The translations under genes were made by a program, and so were the position numbers. Under the pieces are notes generated by a model. It searched no databases. It had not been told where the DNA came from and saw nothing but the letters and a program-made list of their open reading frames with translations. From assembly GCF_037977055.1 (NCBI RefSeq), contig NZ_CP150274.1, positions 930,001 through 994,000 on the forward strand: a DNA stretch of 64,000 nt, read 5' to 3'. How positions within the stretch are numbered: position 1 is the first letter of the stretch; each line of letters starts with the position of its first letter. Below, piece by piece: positions 44,579 to 53,739 of the stretch. This DNA comes from Paenibacillus sp. FSL K6-1096 (GTDB lineage Bacteria > Bacillota > Bacilli > Paenibacillales > Paenibacillaceae).

Positions 44579-47500
44579 CTACTCACTCTGGCTCCAGCCA
44601 AACGGCGCTCCATGCCCGCTCTCCCCGTCATCCGGGAACAGCACCTCGCCCGTCTTCAGCTGAATATCCACGATCTCCTGCAGCGTGCCCGACAGTTCGC
44701 CCGGCGGATACGGCTTGGTCAGATACTTCTGCACATTGGCCATCATGCTCTTGTCGTCCTTATCCAGCGCGGAGGAGATCACAATCGGCACCTGCTCCGT
44801 GCGCGGATCATTCTTCAGCATCCGGATCAGATCCCAGCCATCCAGCTCGTCCCCCAGCATCAAATCTACAATAATGGCTACAAAAGGGGTTTTGAGCGCC
44901 TGATCGAAGGCCTTCTGCGGATGGTAATGGTGGGTGACCCGGAAGCCCTTGCCCTTCAGCTCCTCCGAGAGCAGCAGCGACAGGCTGTAATCATCTTCAA
45001 CGATCATGACATCCGGCTTCTGCTCCTTGCCCGTCCCCCATCGATGGGGATGCTCGTCTTCGGAATGGCCGCTCTGCGCTTCAAGCACCGGGAGGCGGAA
45101 CCAGACGGTCGAGCCTTCGCCTTCCACAGATTCAATGCCGATGGTCCCCTGCTGCTTCTCAATAATCTCCTTACAAATAGCCAGCCCGAGGCCAGTTCCG
45201 CCGATCCGCTTCGAGGCGCTGTTGTCCACTCTGCGGAATTTCTGGAACAGCTGCCCGATCTGGTTCCTCGGAATCCCGAGTCCGTGATCCTGAATCTGAA
45301 CTACAATGGAGCCTGGCTCGTTATGAAGCATCATCTTGATCTCATTGCTGCCGGGCGAGAACTTGATCGCATTGCTCAGCAGATTGGTCAGCACCTGGAT
45401 GATTTTGTCCTTGTCCACCTCGACCTCTGCATTCAGCGCCTCGTCCTCCAGCAGAATATGATGCGTCCCGCTCAGCTTATACTGGTCAATCACACTTAAG
45501 ACCGTCTCGCTAAGATTGACCTTCTCCACATTGTAGAGCTGCGTGCCCGACTCCATCCGTTGCAGGTCCAGAAAGTCATTGATCAGCTCGGTCAGGCGTT
45601 TCGCTTCCTTGTGGATCGTCTCCAGGTACTTGAGCTGCTTCTCCGGCTTCATCGTCCGCGACAGCAGCAGCTCGGTGAAGCCCAGCACACTGGACAGCGG
45701 GGTCCGCAGCTCATGGCTAACGGTGCTGACCAGCTCCGACTTCATCAGATCCAGCTCATACTCGCGGGTGATGTCACGGTGGACGAATAACGTCCCGACA
45801 CGGACCTCCCGGCGGAAGACCGGAATGGCATACGCATCTACATGCTTCATCTCTTCTTTGCCAAGCGAGTATTTCATCGTGCTGGAATCTACCGTATGCG
45901 GCGACATTGCTATCTGGTAAAAGCGCCTCAGCTCCTCTGACTCATTCACCCGGTCTGTGAAGTGATCCATCCAGCGCTCCTTCGGAATCAGCATCCCTTC
46001 CTCCCAGTCCTCATAGCTGAACAGCTGGCTGAGCGCCTTGTTGATATGCTGGATAACCCCTTCCGTGTTGACGAACTGGATACCCTCATTGACATTGTTG
46101 ACGATATCGCGGTTCAGCTCGCGGCCATTCTCAATTTCCTCATACATGAACAGGCGTTCAATCGCCAGCGCCACCCGGATCATAATCCCCTGGATTTCAC
46201 TGTTCTCCTCGTCCGTGAAGGAATGGCCGATGCGTGTCCCGCTGAAGACCGCCAGAATCTCGTCCTCCGCATTAACGACCGTTGTGTAGAAGTCATAGCA
46301 ATAGACCTCCTTGGCAGCAATCCCCTGCTCGCTGGGCGTGCCTACGCGCTTCACAATGTAGGACTTCTCCTGGCTGAGCCGGTACAGCATCTCCTGGCTG
46401 TTCCCGTCCAGATACCGCTCCACATTCTCCGGAGGCACCCCTTTGACAACTGCGATCTTATCCTTCACCAGCAGGAAAAAGCTCGAATCGAACGAATACA
46501 GCCGGTTCATGAACCGGTTGAACTTCTCCGCGAATTCCTGCTTGTCCAGGGTATATGTGATTTCATGGTTCAGCTGATTGTTCAGCTCCAGCATGATCGT
46601 AGTCTGCTCCGTGCTCTTCAGCGTTTCGGCCAGCTCCTGCTGTACGCTTTTCATGGAGGTGATGTTGTTGGCAATCAGAATGTACTGGTAGATCCGGCCC
46701 TCATCATTCAAATACGGCATGATCGTCAGCTGAAGCCAGAGCGGTGCCCCGTCCTTCGCTGTAAGCTCCGTCTCCCCGCTCCAGACGCCGCCTGTCGACA
46801 GCTTGCGGATCATCGCCTCCACCTGAAGCTCCGTAATATTATGCAGCTCAAACAGGCGGAAGGTGTACCCGATAATCTCGGCATTCTTGTAGCCTGTATA
46901 GAGGCTCAGGTTATCATTGGCATAGGTGAATACGCCCTTGTCTGTCAGGATGCCTACGGCTGAGGTCTGATCCAGCGCCTTCATCATGCTCTCGATCTCA
47001 CTAAGCGACCGCTCCAGCCGGAATTGCTGGTCCTGCAGCTCATCCTGCTGGGCATGAAGCTCCTCATTCTGCATCGTCAGCTCTTCTTCCTTGTCCTGGA
47101 TGCTCCGCGCCATATTCAGGAAGGCATCATAGAGCCGGCCGATCTCATCCCGCTTATGGAGCTTGCCCAGCAGAACAGCCTCCCCGGCGGCCAGTGAATT
47201 CGTCGCTTCCTCCAGCCTTACCACCGGATCAACCACCGTGCGGAGCATCCGCCAGATCAAGAGTGTGAAGAATAACAGCAGCAAGCCGCTAAAAGCAAAG
47301 GCGGTGCCTGTAAACAGATCCGCCTGCCTGATCGAGCGGGAGGTCATATCCTTAAGCTGCGTATCCGAATTGGCTAAGAACTGCTTCGTGTACCTTAGAT
47401 AATCATTCACAGCCCGGGTGCTGCCGCTCTCGGACAGCTTGCGGATTCCCGTATAATCATTGTTCTCCACCAGGCGGATCACCGTTGGCAGAGTCTCGCT

Positions 47501-47875
47501 TTTGTACTGGCTATAGAACAGCTTCAGGTTATCCCCGTACTGTATCTCTTCAGGCGACAGCTTAAGCAGGGAGTATCTCTCCAGCACGCCGTCAAGCCCC
47601 TCCACAGCCGTCTTCAGCAGCTTAAGCTCATTTCCGCTCTGAGTGGCCGCATACCCTCTGGCCCGGAAGAACAGCTCGCTCAGCATCGCTGCCAGATCGT
47701 TAATTACCTCTGTCTTATGTATCAGCTCCTTGCGGTCATCCTCCAGCTTCTCCTGGTGCACGCTGATATAGAAGAACAGCCCGATCCCGCCGGCCACAAC
47801 AGCCGCGAACAGGGTGAGAATCGTGCGGAAATACTTGGTTTTGATGCTCGGATCGGAGGGTTTACGGTTTCTCAC
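44579..47875 (-). CDS. Hybrid sensor histidine kinase with C-terminal receiver domain
   Basis: 1098 residues: helix 1 (about 15-35), a helical external domain of about 160 residues, helix 2 (about 197-217), HAMP, a coiled coil rich in Glu and Gln, PAS (about 305-410), a GAF-like region (about 430-595), PAS (about 600-715), HisKA with VSHELRTPLSSVLGF, HATPase (LSNAIKFSPG, DHGLGIP, GLGLAICKE) and a receiver (VMIVEDDYSLSLLL; phospho-acceptor in AIIVDLMLGD). It overlaps the preceding receiver gene by 14 bases. With its two neighbours it forms a phosphorelay that should end in c-di-GMP control through the Hpt-REC-GGDEF-REC protein. Confidence 0.93.
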   Translation of the reverse strand: MRNRKPSDPSIKTKYFRTILTLFAAVVAGGIGLFFYISVHQEKLEDDRKELIHKTEVINDLAAMLSELFFRARGYAATQSGNELKLLKTAVEGLDGVLERYSLLKLSPEEIQYGDNLKLFYSQYKSETLPTVIRLVENNDYTGIRKLSESGSTRAVNDYLRYTKQFLANSDTQLKDMTSRSIRQADLFTGTAFAFSGLLLLFFTLLIWRMLRTVVDPVVRLEEATNSLAAGEAVLLGKLHKRDEIGRLYDAFLNMARSIQDKEEELTMQNEELHAQQDELQDQQFRLERSLSEIESMMKALDQTSAVGILTDKGVFTYANDNLSLYTGYKNAEIIGYTFRLFELHNITELQVEAMIRKLSTGGVWSGETELTAKDGAPLWLQLTIMPYLNDEGRIYQYILIANNITSMKSVQQELAETLKSTEQTTIMLELNNQLNHEITYTLDKQEFAEKFNRFMNRLYSFDSSFFLLVKDKIAVVKGVPPENVERYLDGNSQEMLYRLSQEKSYIVKRVGTPSEQGIAAKEVYCYDFYTTVVNAEDEILAVFSGTRIGHSFTDEENSEIQGIMIRVALAIERLFMYEEIENGRELNRDIVNNVNEGIQFVNTEGVIQHINKALSQLFSYEDWEEGMLIPKERWMDHFTDRVNESEELRRFYQIAMSPHTVDSSTMKYSLGKEEMKHVDAYAIPVFRREVRVGTLFVHRDITREYELDLMKSELVSTVSHELRTPLSSVLGFTELLLSRTMKPEKQLKYLETIHKEAKRLTELINDFLDLQRMESGTQLYNVEKVNLSETVLSVIDQYKLSGTHHILLEDEALNAEVEVDKDKIIQVLTNLLSNAIKFSPGSNEIKMMLHNEPGSIVVQIQDHGLGIPRNQIGQLFQKFRRVDNSASKRIGGTGLGLAICKEIIEKQQGTIGIESVEGEGSTVWFRLPVLEAQSGHSEDEHPHRWGTGKEQKPDVMIVEDDYSLSLLLSEELKGKGFRVTHHYHPQKAFDQALKTPFVAIIVDLMLGDELDGWDLIRMLKNDPRTEQVPIVISSALDKDDKSMMANVQKYLTKPYPPGELSGTLQEIVDIQLKTGEVLFPDDGESGHGAPFGWSQSE

Positions 47876-48236
47876 TGAGGATGTCCTCCACGAGCTGCAG
47901 CAGCTCCATCGGGCTGAACGGCTTCGGCATAAAGTAGCGGGCCCCCGCCTCCCTTGCCAGGTTACGGTCCGTTTCCTGGGCCTTGGCCGTCAGCATCATA
48001 ATCGGCGTACGCTGCTTCACTTCAGCATCCAGCTCGCTGAGCACCTCAATTCCGGTCATCTCCGGCATCATATAATCCAGTATCACCAGATCATACATCT
48101 CCGCCGCAAGCCGTCCGAGGGCTTCTACACCATTCTCGGCGGTATGAATCTCCACATCCTCCAGTTCCTCCAGCGTATCCTCGATCAGCATCCGCAGAAC
48201 GTCTTCGTCATCAACAATCAGTACCTTTTGACTCAT
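47862..48236 (-). CDS. Single-domain response regulator (receiver only)
   Basis: 124 residues, only a receiver: VLIVDDEDVLRMLIED, phospho-acceptor in LVILDYMMPEMTGIEV, then MLTAKAQE and the closing KPFSPMELL. CheY/Spo0F-like stand-alone receivers shuttle phosphate between kinases and Hpt proteins. It sits between the Hpt-REC-GGDEF-REC gene (44 bases upstream) and the hybrid kinase gene (overlap 14 bases), so it is likely the intermediate of that relay. Confidence 0.93.
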   Translation of the reverse strand: MSQKVLIVDDEDVLRMLIEDTLEELEDVEIHTAENGVEALGRLAAEMYDLVILDYMMPEMTGIEVLSELDAEVKQRTPIMMLTAKAQETDRNLAREAGARYFMPKPFSPMELLQLVEDILSEKP

Positions 48237-48280
48237 TGCACAATCTCACCTTTCACTATCCCTTCCGGGATGCACTTGCT

Positions 48281-49915
48281 TCAGAACAGGAATCTGTGGG
48301 CCAGCCGCTCGATCCGGCTCAGCAGCTCCGGCAGATGGAACGGCTTAATGACATAATCGTCCGCCCCCATCTGCAGGGCATGAATGATATCGCGCTGGTC
48401 ATTGCGGCCAGTCAGCATAACAACCAGTATATCGGCCTCAGGATAGCCCGCACGCAGCTTCTCCAGCACCTCAAGCCCGTCGAGATCCGGCATGACCCCG
48501 TCCAGCAGAATGATGTACTTCTCCTCGGGAATATACCAGTCCGATTTCAGGAACTGTGCGCCGTCCGCATAGCTGTTCACTTGGATTCCGGCGATATTCT
48601 CCGGCTCCCAAAAAGACAGATTGCCAGTGATAATCCTACGGATCAGCGGATCATCATCCACAATGATGACGTTAAGCTGCGTGTCCCTCTGACCCTGCAT
48701 GGTCTCCCCGGAATATACAGTAGTCTGGTTTCTTCCGTTAGACTTGCTGTAGTAGAGTGCCTGGTCCGCTTCCCCGACCAGCAGGTCCGCATCCTGCTCC
48801 TCGCCGCTGATCTCGGTAACCCCGCAGGAGAAGGTCACCAGGAAGCTGTCGCGCCTTGCCCGGAATTCCCTGGCTGCGAAGCTGTCCTGAATCCGCTCCA
48901 TCACCAGCAGCGCCTGCCCGGCCGGGGTATTCGGCATGAACAGGGCGAACTCCTCGCCGCCATACCGGCAGAAGGTGTCCTCGGTGCGGATCGACTGCCT
49001 GACCAGCTCCGAGAAGGACTGCAGCACCTCATCTCCCGTCAGATGGCCGTATGTGTCATTGACATGCTTGAAATAATCCAGATCCAGCAGCGCAAGCGAG
49101 AAGATCCGGCCGGTGCGCCTGTAATCTGAGATCAGCTGCTTCATCGTCTGATTGAAATATTTGCGGTTGAATGCACCGGTCAGCTCATCGACAATAATTG
49201 AATCCTGCCACTCCTGCTTCAGCTCGAACCGGTTCTTGATCAGAGCCAGGAACAGATCGATATCCACCGGCTTCAGGATGTAATCCATCACCCCAAGCGA
49301 ATACGCGTGCTTCTGTACCTCCCTGGAGTGTTCACCGCTGATGATCAGGATCGGAATCCGCTCCTTTTTGGCCTTGCCGATAATCTGGTGCAGCACATCG
49401 ATCCCGCTGCGGTCAGGCAGCATGATGTCGAGCAGAATCAGATCCGGCTTGTTCTCATAGAACAGCTTAAGCCCGCGGCTGGCAGACAAGGCGATGCTTA
49501 CATAATAAGCGCTCCGTTCCAAAGCCTCCCGCAGATAGGCAACCAGTTCCACATCATCATCAATGATCAGAATCTCATACTGTTGCTCTATCATGCCGGG
49601 AGACAGTGCGCTTCCAGGAGCAGCCGGAGGGAACGCACCCTTCCTTGCAGGCTCGTCAAATAAGCCCAGCAGAGGATACAAATAATCCCCCCACTCGGCT
49701 TCCGTCCAGCTCCGCTGTTGATCTTCCGAGAAATAGAGCAGCGCATTGCCGGAGAAGATCTCCACCGCTTCAAGACCTACAGTGCCGGAGGTGCCCTTCA
49801 GATTATGCAGAAAACGGTAAATATCCTTCTCCTTGACCTCCGGCTGTTCAGACCATTTCTGCAGTGTTTCCCGGGTGCGCTCTTGAACCAGCTCTTTATA
49901 TTTTCTCGTTGTCAT
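48281..49915 (-). CDS. Hpt-REC-GGDEF-REC phosphorelay diguanylate cyclase
   Basis: 544 residues. Hpt-like domain, about 1-90, with H37 in RFLHNLKGTSGTVG; receiver 1, about 112-230, with D163; GGDEF domain, about 240-405, with GGEEF at 319-323 and an intact inhibitory RxxD (R310-T-E-D313); receiver 2, about 414-540, with D472. It should make c-di-GMP under phosphorylation control, with product inhibition, unlike the giant cyclase at 27.4-32.8 kb, which lacks the inhibitory site. First gene of a three-gene operon with a lone receiver and a hybrid kinase. Its own Hpt may accept phosphate from the kinase's receiver. Confidence 0.93.
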   Translation of the reverse strand: MTTRKYKELVQERTRETLQKWSEQPEVKEKDIYRFLHNLKGTSGTVGLEAVEIFSGNALLYFSEDQQRSWTEAEWGDYLYPLLGLFDEPARKGAFPPAAPGSALSPGMIEQQYEILIIDDDVELVAYLREALERSAYYVSIALSASRGLKLFYENKPDLILLDIMLPDRSGIDVLHQIIGKAKKERIPILIISGEHSREVQKHAYSLGVMDYILKPVDIDLFLALIKNRFELKQEWQDSIIVDELTGAFNRKYFNQTMKQLISDYRRTGRIFSLALLDLDYFKHVNDTYGHLTGDEVLQSFSELVRQSIRTEDTFCRYGGEEFALFMPNTPAGQALLVMERIQDSFAAREFRARRDSFLVTFSCGVTEISGEEQDADLLVGEADQALYYSKSNGRNQTTVYSGETMQGQRDTQLNVIIVDDDPLIRRIITGNLSFWEPENIAGIQVNSYADGAQFLKSDWYIPEEKYIILLDGVMPDLDGLEVLEKLRAGYPEADILVVMLTGRNDQRDIIHALQMGADDYVIKPFHLPELLSRIERLAHRFLF

Positions 49916-50152
49916 AATAGCTCCTTAATTCACGCCGTATGCTTTAAAACTCCAATAAATCATATTTTACACATGATGTCAACAATATTATATACTCCCT
50001 CAAAAACAAGCTCAAATCTGTGTCCGGACTGACACAAAAGCTTTGGTTGATAACCGGCCCTGCATTTGACATAATAATTGAAATCGTTCATTCCGTTAAA
50101 GCGGCAGTGAGCGAAGAATACAGAGCATATAACGGAACGGGAGGCTTTATAA

Positions 50153-50422
50153 GTGAAGGGGATTATTACTGTACTGGGAAAAGACAAAGTAGGTATCATC
50201 GCCAAAGTATGTACATACCTCGCAGAGAACAATCTGAACATCCTGGATATTTCGCAGACGATTGTGCAGGATTACTTCAACATGATGATGATTGTGGACA
50301 TCTCCGCCCCTACCAAGTCCTTCGAGGAGATTGTTGAGGATCTTCAGCAGGTAGGCAAGGACATCGGCGTGGAGATCAAGCTGCAGCACGAAGATATTTT
50401 CAACATTATGCACCGGATCTAG
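50153..50422 (+). CDS. ACT-domain protein (UPF0237)
   Basis: 89 residues, a single ACT domain: [20 protein letters not shown] and [20 protein letters not shown] domains usually bind amino acids. This family almost always precedes the PFL-like UPF0210 gene, as here with a 25-base gap. The start is GTG 50153 with GGGAGG eight bases upstream. Probable role: small-molecule-responsive partner of the next protein. Confidence 0.92.
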   Translation: MKGIITVLGKDKVGIIAKVCTYLAENNLNILDISQTIVQDYFNMMMIVDISAPTKSFEEIVEDLQQVGKDIGVEIKLQHEDIFNIMHRI

Positions 50423-50447
50423 CCGGCCGAGAGAGGGGGAGACCAGA

Positions 50448-51806
50448 GTGATCTCACTTGTAGAAGTTCAGGAGACCAACAAAATGATCCGGGAGATGAA
50501 CCTGGATGTCCGCACCATTACGATGGGAATCAGCCTGATGGACTGCGCCCATGCGGATATGAAGATTTTCAACCAGAAGGTGTATGACAAAATAACCCGT
50601 TCCGCCGAGAAATTAGTCAAGACGGGCGAAGACCTGGAGCGCCAGTTCGGCGTGCCGATTGTCAACAAGCGGATCTCCGTTACGCCGATCTCGATTGCTG
50701 CGGGTGCCGTGCATACCGACACGTATGTGCCTGTCGCCCAGGCGCTGGACAAGGCGGCCAAGGAGGTCGGCGTCAACTTCATCGGCGGCTATTCTGCGCT
50801 GGTGCAGAAGGGCTGCACTACAGGCGACCGGATTCTGATCGACAGCATCCCGGAAGCGCTGGCCGTTACTGAAAGAGTCTGCTCCTCCGTCAATGTCGGC
50901 TCCTCGCGCAGCGGCATCAACATGGACGCCGTGAAGCTGATGGGCGACATCATTCTCCAGACCGCCGAGCGCACGAAGGACCGCGATTCCATCGGCTGCG
51001 CCAAGCTGGTCGTCTTCTGCAATGCCGTAGAGGACAACCCGTTCATGGCCGGGGCCTTCCATGGTGTTGGGGAGCGGGAATGCGTCATCAACGTGGGCGT
51101 TAGCGGGCCCGGCGTCATCAAACGGGCGCTGGAGGAAGTGAAGGGGCAGGATTTCGAGACGCTGTGCGAGACAATCAAGCGGACGGCCTTCAAGGTGACC
51201 CGGGTCGGTCAGCTCGTGGCCCAGGAGGCCTCGAAGCGGCTGAACGTGCCATTCGGCATTATCGACCTGTCGCTGGCCCCCACACCTGAGATCGGCGATT
51301 CCATCGCGGAGATCTTCCAGGTTATGGGCCTGGAGGAAGCCGGAGCGCCTGGAACCACGGCAGCGCTGGCGATCCTTAACGACAATGTCAAAAAAGGCGG
51401 GGTCATGGCCTCCTCCTATGTCGGCGGCTTAAGCGGAGCGTTCATCCCGGTCAGCGAAGACCACGGCATGATCCAGGCCGTCCAGCGCGGGGCACTGACC
51501 CTGGAGAAGCTGGAAGCGATGACCTGCGTCTGCTCGGTTGGCCTCGATATGATTGCCATCCCGGGCAGCACCAGCAAGGAGACCCTGTCCGGCATCATCG
51601 CCGATGAAGCGGCCATCGGCATGGTCAACAACAAGACCACCGCCATCCGCGTGATCCCGGTCATCGGCAAGGACGTTGGCGAGATGGTGGAATTCGGCGG
51701 CCTGCTCGGCTATGCGCCGGTCATGGCGGTCAACCCGTTCAATTGCGCCGGCTTCATCAACCGCGGCGGACGGATTCCGGCGCCGATTCACAGCTTCAAG
51801 AACTAG
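50448..51806 (+). CDS. PFL-like protein of the UPF0210/DUF711 family
   Basis: 452 residues, starting GTG 50448 with GGGGAG upstream. The family is distantly related to pyruvate formate-lyase by fold, but no glycyl-radical motif or role is established. Recognisable stretches include [34 protein letters not shown] and [15 protein letters not shown]. The tight ACT-PFL pairing is conserved across Firmicutes and archaea, pointing to joint function. No terminator is seen directly after it; a degenerate repeat cluster follows. Confidence 0.93.
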   Translation: MISLVEVQETNKMIREMNLDVRTITMGISLMDCAHADMKIFNQKVYDKITRSAEKLVKTGEDLERQFGVPIVNKRISVTPISIAAGAVHTDTYVPVAQALDKAAKEVGVNFIGGYSALVQKGCTTGDRILIDSIPEALAVTERVCSSVNVGSSRSGINMDAVKLMGDIILQTAERTKDRDSIGCAKLVVFCNAVEDNPFMAGAFHGVGERECVINVGVSGPGVIKRALEEVKGQDFETLCETIKRTAFKVTRVGQLVAQEASKRLNVPFGIIDLSLAPTPEIGDSIAEIFQVMGLEEAGAPGTTAALAILNDNVKKGGVMASSYVGGLSGAFIPVSEDHGMIQAVQRGALTLEKLEAMTCVCSVGLDMIAIPGSTSKETLSGIIADEAAIGMVNNKTTAIRVIPVIGKDVGEMVEFGGLLGYAPVMAVNPFNCAGFINRGGRIPAPIHSFKN

Positions 51807-51820
51807 GCGAGTGTGCAGAG

Positions 51821-52009
51821 TTAATTGCATTCTGTACATCTATAGCTTCTAATTTTCAACCCTTTCTGCGTTTAGTTGTATATCGCACATGTATAGTTCG
51901 TTTTTTTCTTTCTACTCACACTTTTAGGCAGATTTAGTTGTACACACTACACTTAAACGTGACATGTGTGAATTTTCGCTGTTTTTAAGTGTACATTCTA
52001 CAACTATCC
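51821..52009. repeat. Four degenerate direct repeats after the PFL-like gene
   Basis: Units resembling TTTAGTTGTACATTCTACA-CTATAG begin at about 51821, 51871, 51933 and 51984 (spacing 50, 62 and 51). They share a TGTAYA-type core but diverge elsewhere. The surrounding 51807-52085 region is AT-rich with no gene. The unit spacing is close to that of the hairpin repeat family, but the sequence differs. Confidence 0.55.
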
Positions 52010-52087
52010 CTGAAATTCAATGGAGCTGAAGACTTCCATCGCGAAAATGGTGTGAGTTGTATTCTTCATATCAACCCTATCAACCAA

Positions 52088-52130
52088 GAAGACACGTTGT
52101 CTCCCCCTTCGGGATGGCAACGTGTCTTTT
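52088..52130. terminator. Bidirectional intrinsic terminator
   Basis: AAGACACGTTG (52089-52099) pairs with CAACGTGTCTT (52118-52128), with a T-run after it. It separates the plus-strand ACT/PFL genes from the minus-strand sigma-factor gene. Confidence 0.88.
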
Positions 52131-52144
52131 GGTCATGCCTATAA

Positions 52145-53122
52145 TCATTCCTCCGGCAGCGCCGGCTGTACCGGATGATCCGGCGGCAGAGCGATACGGG
52201 TCAGCTTGGCAGGGTCCATCATCAGATAGAGCTGCTCTATCTGCTCCCCGCTGCCGTCCGGGCTCAGCAGAAGCACCGCCTTAACCTCACCCTGACAGGT
52301 GAAGATCAGGGCAGGTCCCCCATTCACCAGCCCGGCGGTATGCTCCCATTCGTGAAGATAATGCATTACCCGGCGTGAGGTCAGCAGCGCTGTCACTCCC
52401 TTGCGGCCCGTCATCGGCCGGAGAATCGTATGCACCTCCCGGCCGCCGCCGTCGGCCACAAGCACCGGATGATCGCCAAGCAGCTTCAGCATACCGTCCA
52501 CATCATAGGCCGTGAAGGCCGCCGTGAAGCGGGTCAGCAGCTGCCTGGACACGGGGGCGTTCCCCGAGGCCCGGCGGGAAGACCGCTCGCCCTGGAGGAC
52601 GCGCTTTGCCCGGCTATAGAGCTGGCGGCAGTTGCTCTCCGTCTTGCCGGTCATTTCCGCTATCGCTGCATAGTCATACTGGAAGGCCTCCCGCAGGACG
52701 AATACAGCACGCTCGGCCGGAGCCAGCCGCTCCATCAGAACCAGGAACGCATACGACAGGCTGTCTCTGCGCTCCGCTGCCGCCTCCGGTCCCTCATATT
52801 CGCGGCTTACCGGTTCCGGCAGCCATTCCCCGATATACGTCTCCCTGCGGCTGCGGGCCGTATTGAGCAGATTGAGGCAGCGGTTGGTTACCCCTTTGGC
52901 GATATACGCCCGGACATGCTGGATTCCGTCCCGGCCGCGGAGCTGCAGCTCTGCGAAGGTGTCCTGTACAACGTCCTCCGCATCCGCCGCCGTGCCTAAC
53001 ATCCGGTAAGCAATAGAGAAGGCATATCCTTTATAGGTCTGATACAGCTCCTCGATCCCTGTGTTGTCCGCAGCTGGCGGATCAGCGGGAATTTTGATTG
53101 TGCCGCTATCGCGTCTGTCCAC
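52145..53122 (-). CDS. ECF sigma factor of the SigJ (ECF41-like) type
   Basis: 325 residues. Sigma region 2 (YKGYAFSIAYRMLGTAADAEDVVQDTF), region 4 (FQYDYAAIAEMTGKTESNCRQLYSRAKR) and a C-terminal SnoaL-like domain of about 120 residues (RFTAAFTAYDVDGMLKLLGD) that in this class acts in cis in place of an anti-sigma factor. The next minus-strand gene upstream codes for a carboxymuconolactone-decarboxylase-type protein, the usual partner and target of this group. The start is GTG 53122 with AAGGAGG ten bases upstream. Probably autoregulated, but I could not confirm a consensus promoter. Confidence 0.9.
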   Translation of the reverse strand: MDRRDSGTIKIPADPPAADNTGIEELYQTYKGYAFSIAYRMLGTAADAEDVVQDTFAELQLRGRDGIQHVRAYIAKGVTNRCLNLLNTARSRRETYIGEWLPEPVSREYEGPEAAAERRDSLSYAFLVLMERLAPAERAVFVLREAFQYDYAAIAEMTGKTESNCRQLYSRAKRVLQGERSSRRASGNAPVSRQLLTRFTAAFTAYDVDGMLKLLGDHPVLVADGGGREVHTILRPMTGRKGVTALLTSRRVMHYLHEWEHTAGLVNGGPALIFTCQGEVKAVLLLSPDGSGEQIEQLYLMMDPAKLTRIALPPDHPVQPALPEE

Positions 53123-53164
53123 TGCCCGCAGGCCTCCTTCTATACTTCTTGCGTCTCTCCTGCC

Positions 53165-53611
53165 TTAACTGAAGCACCCCGGGAACATACCCGTCGTAAT
53201 TGCAATCCGGTTCCAGCTGTTGATCGTATTAACCGCCATAATCCAGTCCACTACTTCCTCTTCGGTAAAATGCTTAAGCATCTTGTGATACAGCTCCAGC
53301 GGAACGCCAGCCTGGCTAATCAGAGTGACATGCTCGGCGAATTCCAAGAGCACCCGCTCCTTCTCACTGAACAACGGCGCTTCCCGCCAGACACTGAGCA
53401 GCAGAATATGCTCGGCATAGTTCCCCAGCTTCATCAGGTCCTTGGCATGCATATCCAGACAGAAGGCACAGCCGTTGATCTGTGAGACCCGGATTTTGAC
53501 CAGCTCATACAGTACTTTATCCTTGCTGCGGCTGCCTGCGTGCTGCTCCAGTGCCATCATGGCCCGGAACGCCGGCCCGTTAACCTCACGATAATTCATT
53601 CTTAGACTCAT
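53165..53611 (-). CDS. AhpD/carboxymuconolactone decarboxylase-family protein
   Basis: About 148 residues. The redox motif CAFC in QINGCAFCLDMHAKDL is the CxxC of AhpD-like alkylhydroperoxidases, followed by the expected His. These proteins reduce peroxides or act on lactones. It is encoded just ahead of the SigJ-type sigma factor, with 42 bases between them, a pairing typical of ECF41 modules. The start at 53611 is chosen because GGAGG lies ten bases upstream; a TTG at 53653 would add 14 residues without a site. Confidence 0.88.
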   Translation of the reverse strand: MSLRMNYREVNGPAFRAMMALEQHAGSRSKDKVLYELVKIRVSQINGCAFCLDMHAKDLMKLGNYAEHILLLSVWREAPLFSEKERVLLEFAEHVTLISQAGVPLELYHKMLKHFTEEEVVDWIMAVNTINSWNRIAITTGMFPGCFS

Positions 53612-53739
53612 CTCAACAACGCCTCCATTTATGGTCTTCACTCCTGTAGACAAGATGGGGCGCTTGTTTGTGACAGAATCACTATAAAAAACCGGAAGTC
53701 ATAAAAATGCACTCCCGATTCTGATGATAATCGCTGTAC

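Noticed and set aside
46000..47000. Long plus-strand frames opposite the hybrid kinase and other kinase genes
   Set aside because: They are shadows of GC-rich coding sequence on the other strand, with no ribosome binding sites and His/Gln/Arg/Leu-rich composition.
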